A stretch of 64,000 bases of DNA from Diogma glabrata (lineage: Eukaryota; Arthropoda; Insecta; Diptera; Cylindrotomidae), in assembly GCA_963693315.1 (NCBI GenBank), contig OY856186.1:130121143-130185142 (forward strand), written 5' to 3'. Positions 59,736-64,000 of this stretch are shown here, piece by piece. Under the pieces are notes generated by a model that had not been told where the DNA came from, searched no databases, and was given only the letters and a program-made list of their open reading frames with translations. Position 1 is the stretch's first letter; each line of letters starts with the position of its first letter. The translations under genes were made by a program, and so were the position numbers.

Positions 59736-60872
59736 CTTTTCTTTGCCAAAAGTAAAAAGTAGAATCTCACACACATTCCTATTATTTTACACGTAAATCG
59801 ATATTTTAAACGCGACAAAAAAAAAATCGTTTACACTTGAATCCATTGCTTGTCATTGTGTTTGACAACCTATATATTGACGTTTCAAACTATAGTGTCG
59901 CCAAAGCATGAGACAAGCAATAGCACTTTCAGTGCCATAAATTGTAAAAACAATTAGAACTTATTTGTATACCCAATATATTCCTTATTGGTAAAACAAT
60001 TAATATTTATTTGAATTTTTATAAGCCAGTCCTACTTAATTTGCAAGAATGTGGTCAAAGATATATACTATATCTACCCACCTCTATACTTAAGAATTAC
60101 TTCAGTCTGTAAGTTAATATTTTAATTCTTACTGGGTTCGAACCATCCACTGTTTTATTTATATAGCCTAGTGTTTTAGCACACATGGCTGCAGTAAATA
60201 GTAGCTACAAAAAACATCAAAAATAATATTTATTTATTTATTTATATTCGAATGCAAATGTGGAATGCGACATTTATACGATCGACTGAATCGAGAGAAT
60301 TGCGGAGCCATCATGAAACCTCAGGACTAACAGATTAAAACTTTAATGAAATTCTGTTCAAATAACATGTTCTTAATCTACAAACTAGGGTCTGCAATAT
60401 AAAATACTAACTAATAAATTAGCTTGCATTTCTTTTATAGAATCTTCATTTTGTATTTGTTTCTAATTCTAATCTCTAATCCAAGTGACAAAGTTAGTAT
60501 TTCAAACATGCAGAACACCTAATTATTTGGAAATGTTTTGTTTTACACTCGATTCTACTTGACACAGGATATCACTTCTTTTTGTACTGAACGGATAGTT
60601 TTGACTATTAAACTTTAAACTGCACCTTTTTCACGAACTAAAATTTACATTTTTGATGTATTTTGTAGCTCATATCACGAGTTTTTGTAGTAAATAATAA
60701 ATTTTATGAGCTTGGATTATAATGAAATAAATAATAAAAGTATACCAACTTTAACGATTGATTGAATTATTTCCAATTTTTCTGCGCTCATAAAAACAAC
60801 ATACCCAATAATACGCAAGATATATAATTTGGGCTTTTATCTTAATAATCCGCAAGATATATAATTTTACCG
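59736..60872. other. AT-rich sequence, no gene seen
   Basis: No ORF of note. Just before the gypsy fragment, CGCAAGATATATAATTT occurs twice (about 60813 and 60851). Confidence 0.45.
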
Positions 60873-61568
60873 TCAATACTACTTGGTTTACGAACCACTT
60901 TCCTTAAAGATTTCCAATCTTCATCGGCAAATCTCGTCTACGGTACTAACATACGTCTTCCTGGAGAATTTTTTAGCCAAAAATCTAACTCCACTCCTCA
61001 ATCTGATTTTGTTTCCCAATTGAAACAACATTTTGATCACCTTCGTCCTACCATTGCATCAAGACACACTTCTCCTAAAGTTTTTGTCTCCAAAAATCTC
61101 CAGTCTTGTTCGCATGTTTTCTTACGTGCGGACTTAGTACGTAAAGCACTACAACCGCCATACGAAGGTCCTTTCAAAATCATCAGCGGCGATGATAAAA
61201 ATTTCGTTTTTGTCCGTAAAGGTCAACACATTCGAGTTTAAATCGACAGATTAAAACCTTGCTTTAGGGAACAATCTGAAGATGATTTAACTCAAAACTC
61301 ACCTACTTGGAGAACTGATCTCAGTCGCGCAGACGAAACTTCGTCTTCTACAAATATTGTCCATTCTACTACTTCGGACACACTCCAATCTTCTCCTTTT
61401 ACCTCCGCAAAAACGAAACAACGCGAAGCTATGGCAGCTGTATCTACTAAAAGGGTTAGATTTGACCCCATTCCCCAACAACAAATTTTCCACCCTGCAT
61501 CTACAATTACGCAAGCAGCCAGAACCACTCGTACCCCTACTCGCTTCCTTCGTGCTGTAGCACCATAA
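60873..61568 (+). pseudogene. gypsy integrase C-terminus and tail, fragment
   Basis: One frame runs from about 60873 with ILLGLRTTFLKDFQ and LVYGTNIRLPGEFF (gypsy integrase core end). It continues through HVFLRADLVRKALQPPYEGPFKI (C-terminal DNA-binding region) to IDRLKP, and on to a Ser/Thr-rich tail ending at 61568. A single in-frame stop at 61239-61241 replaces one residue of the usual V(S)IDRLKP. Upstream pol and gag are absent, so this is a 5'-deleted copy, a lineage distinct from the 29-35 kb element. Confidence 0.85.
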
Positions 61569-61609
61569 TCTTGCAATATTGTCTCATCTTCGATGATACT
61601 AGGGCGGAG

Positions 61610-62140
61610 TGTTTGTGGCAATTAACTTCCATTTAACACGATAATTACATAAATATAATTTCAACAAACAAAAATTTCCTTACGCATCGAATTACTTGTG
61701 CTTTTAAAAAACGTATGTATAATGTTAAGATTTATTTATTGACTGTCACTCTCGATATATTAAGTTTTCTCCAATACACGCCATTCTTGAATTCAAATTC
61801 TAAAATCTATTTTCCTAATAATAAATATACTATAAATAACGTTCCACGCCATATTTTAAGTAAAAAAAAAACTAACTCTTTAATTGTAACACATTTAATA
61901 TTATGTAAACTATATCGAATTATTGTAATCATATAACATTGAATTATATTGTATTGTAACATCTTTGTGCAACAGTTTGTGCAAACAATTTGAAAATGAT
62001 GCAAAAATTATAGAAAATTATATCAAAGTTCAAATTTGTGGATTGTTTAAATTAATAGTTGAAATATTTACAGAAAATAATAAAATACAAATTTCTAGGA
62101 AATTTTAGAAAATATTATCTAACAAGTTTCAAACATATGC
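61610..62140 (+). repeat. possible 3' LTR (start only)
   Basis: A purine-rich GGGCGGAG precedes TGTTTGTGGCAATTAACTTC at 61610, 42 bp after the pol stop, as expected for a gypsy polypurine tract and LTR start. The right boundary cannot be set because no second LTR is in the window; the end coordinate is a guess. Confidence 0.4.
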
Positions 62141-62363
62141 CAACACGAAGTCGTAAACAACGAGGTCGTAACTTAGGAAATTGTTCCTGCAGTATAAAGT
62201 GTTGCAAATTAAATAACAGATTTAAATAATCGCTTTCATCATCATCTACGTCAGATACATCGTCAGATCATCAAATACATCGCCGGACACGCCAGTGGCA
62301 GCCGCAACTCAACACTAGCTACCAAATATTAAATTCATTTCATATTAATATTTAAAGGTGAGT

Positions 62364-62525
62364 TTATGTTAAACGAGTCGTCATAAGCTTATTATATTAT
62401 ATGGACAACATTAGATCAAAACCTTTTTTTGAGGTTATGTCCTAGTAGACATAACCTCAAAAAAAGGTTTTGATCTAATGTTGTCCATATAATATAATAA
62501 GCTTATGACGACTCGTTTAACATAA
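62364..62525. repeat. perfect 78-bp inverted repeat with 6-nt loop
   Basis: Arms 62364-62441 and 62448-62525 are exact complements (TTATGTTAAACGAGTCGTCA... ...TGACGACTCGTTTAACATAA) around the loop CTAGTA. Perfect identity means very recent formation or strong gene conversion. The single-arm relative at 62927-63018 is diverged. Confidence 0.97.
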
Positions 62526-62533
62526 GCGTAAAT

Positions 62534-62655
62534 AAGCAAAAGTGGTAATCGCTAATTTTTTTTTCACGAACAGCGATCTACCGCATCGTTTTGATAAGCA
62601 AAAGTGGTAATCGCTATTTTTTTTCACGAACAGCGATCTACCGCATCGCTTTGAT
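62534..62655 (+). repeat. two tandem ~61-bp hairpin units
   Basis: Unit AAGCAAAAGTGGTAATCGCT, then a T-rich stretch, TTCACGAACAGCGATC and TACCGCATCG. Starts at 62534 and 62596. Within a unit GTGGTAATCGCT pairs with AGCGATCTACCGC, giving a ~12-bp stem. Confidence 0.92.
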
Positions 62656-62926
62656 TCTAAAGCAAACTAGTTTATTTCTATTTACAAAAGATTAAATTAT
62701 AATGATTTTATTTTTAATAAAAAGTTTCTTAGCTATTTATATTTTAATCTTACAATAGATGGCGTCAAGACAAAAATCAGTTAATAGAAATTGGTTTGAT
62801 CTTAATGATAAATATTCATATGAAATTTCATTTTTCAATAATTAATCGTTTTCGAAATTTTATATGTTTTAATTAATTTTGTATACGGTTTATTGTACAA
62901 AATCTATTTCAAATTAAAATTTGAAG

Positions 62927-63087
62927 GTGAGTTTATGTTACAAAACTCGTCATAAGTTCATATATGTTAAACAACATTATATCAAATCATTTTTTGAGGA
63001 TGTGTCTACTAGGTTCAGCGTAAATAAAGCAAAAGTGGTAATCGCTATTTTTTTTCACGAACAACGATCTACCGCATCGCTTTGATT
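62927..63087 (+). repeat. diverged composite copy: single arm plus hairpin unit
   Basis: GGTGAGTTTATGTTA, CTCGTCATAAG and a TTTTTTGAGG segment correspond to the left arm of the 62364 palindrome. They are followed by GCGTAAATAAAGC and a third hairpin unit at 63027-63087. The right palindrome arm is absent. Confidence 0.88.
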
Positions 63088-63172
63088 CAAATTTTTTGAC
63101 AATTTTATCCAATTATTTAGATAAAATAATTATTATTTTTATATTGTTGATTTTGATTTTTACACACTTTTA

Positions 63173-63292
63173 GGGCCGATTGTATGAATGCGGATAGAAG
63201 ATAAATCCTCGGATTAATCGTCGTTTGTATATATATACAAACGACGATTAATCCGAGGATTTATCTTCTATCTGCATTTATACAATCGGCCC
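63173..63292. mobile_element. 120-bp full-palindrome MITE, Harbinger-like
   Basis: Begins GGGCCGATTGTAT and ends with its complement. The two 60-bp halves are complementary with only two mismatches and no spacer (centre TATATATA). TTA flanks both sides (63170-63172 and 63293-63295), the 3-bp duplication typical of PIF/Harbinger elements. No coding capacity. Confidence 0.88.
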
Positions 63293-63295
63293 TTA

Positions 63296-64000
63296 TTTAA
63301 CTTGAGACAATTGTGTTGGGTTGAATTTTGTCATCAATCTTTCAGCTACTTCCCATTATGGGATTGATCTCAAATTTAAAAAATAAGTTTGTTGAACCTG
63401 TTCGTAGGCGATTCTAAAATTTTTAGACTATAAAACTTATTAAAACTGAAAAAACATATGCAATTTTTAAATTATTTTTTTTTCAGTCATAAAACCCATC
63501 AACCTTGATAAGAAGATCCATGCATTTTAAAAGACCCACTTCCCGCGTTGAAATTTCGCTCATATTGAGTATATAATTATAATCGAGAACATATTACAAA
63601 TTTTTTTTCATTTTTATATGAAAAAATGTCCTTAAATTGTAAATAATGAGTATAAAAATTAAAATATTTGCTACATTTGTTGTTGTTGTTCAAAGTTTCC
63701 CTCCTATATTCATGCTATTCATTTTTCATATATCAGTTATTAGATGGGGTGGTAGTTAGTCAAGAGAAATTTTGTATTATAAGCACATAAAAAACTTAAA
63801 ACTTGTGACTTCCTCCTTCCAAGTATGGACATGACAATTTTTAATTTGCTTTTGTGATCTACAATATTTAATTATTTGCATAATCGAAGTTCAGAATTTA
63901 AAATATTGATCAAAGTATGTCATACAAAAAAATAGGAAATATGCGCGCCATCTGATATTTATTAATAGAACAATGATTAAAGCAAACTTTCTAAATTTCT
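63296..64000. other. AT-rich sequence, no gene seen
   Basis: No ORF, terminal repeat or RNA gene recognised to the end of the window. Confidence 0.45.

Overview
The window is AT-rich (visibly about 70%) non-coding eukaryotic DNA dominated by transposable elements and tandem repeats. The element set (hAT/ZMYM1-type, mariner, Tigger/jerky, pogo-type ends, an RTE-like LINE, Ty3/gypsy with short LTRs, a tRNA-derived SINE, many TA-duplicating MITEs) and the ~65-bp introns point to an arthropod, most likely an insect; the species cannot be named from the sequence. I see no convincing conserved host gene. A 200-base run of N at 4688-4887 is an assembly gap.

Layout. 1-4168: a decayed hAT transposase gene split by a 1.9-kb TA-flanked element, ending in a hAT-type terminus inside an (AT)n tract. 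6.1-8.7 kb: a MITE, a ~590-bp TACTAA hexanucleotide array and a ~450-bp repeat in inverted and tandem copies, repeated at 11.9-12.4 kb and 24.3 kb. 12.9-15.5 kb: pogo/Tigger-type inverted termini enclosing an uninterrupted 755-codon RTE-like reverse transcriptase ORF. 16.9-17.4 kb: a MITE. 20.5-23.4 kb: a 2.9-kb element with ~600-bp inverted repeats and a spliced two-exon gene; a second, rearranged copy at 36.7-39.75 kb keeps the other half of the coding region. 24.6-25.7 and 36.7-38.6 kb: degenerate satellites. 26.5-27.6 kb: a four-exon SAM-like gene, damaged by a frameshift and a repeat expansion. 28.6-35.1 kb: an array of ACACCAAGTCC motifs split by a 5751-bp gypsy element with 145-bp LTRs and a 5-bp target duplication. 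35.5-36.2 kb: a MITE with an 8-bp target duplication. 43.2-45.1 kb: a jerky/Tigger transposase pseudogene with a MITE inserted in it. 49.5-51.2 kb: a minisatellite with higher-order structure. 56.4-57.1 kb: two tRNA-type SINEs. 59.2-59.7 kb: a mariner remnant. 60.9-61.6 kb: a gypsy 3' end. 62.3-63.3 kb: a cluster of near-perfect palindromes and hairpins.

The coding sequences do not form a pathway. They are independent selfish elements at different stages of decay, often nested. The most useful content is insertion history (target duplications, empty sites, nested order) and two poorly characterised gene families: the long-inverted-repeat element and the SAM-like gene.
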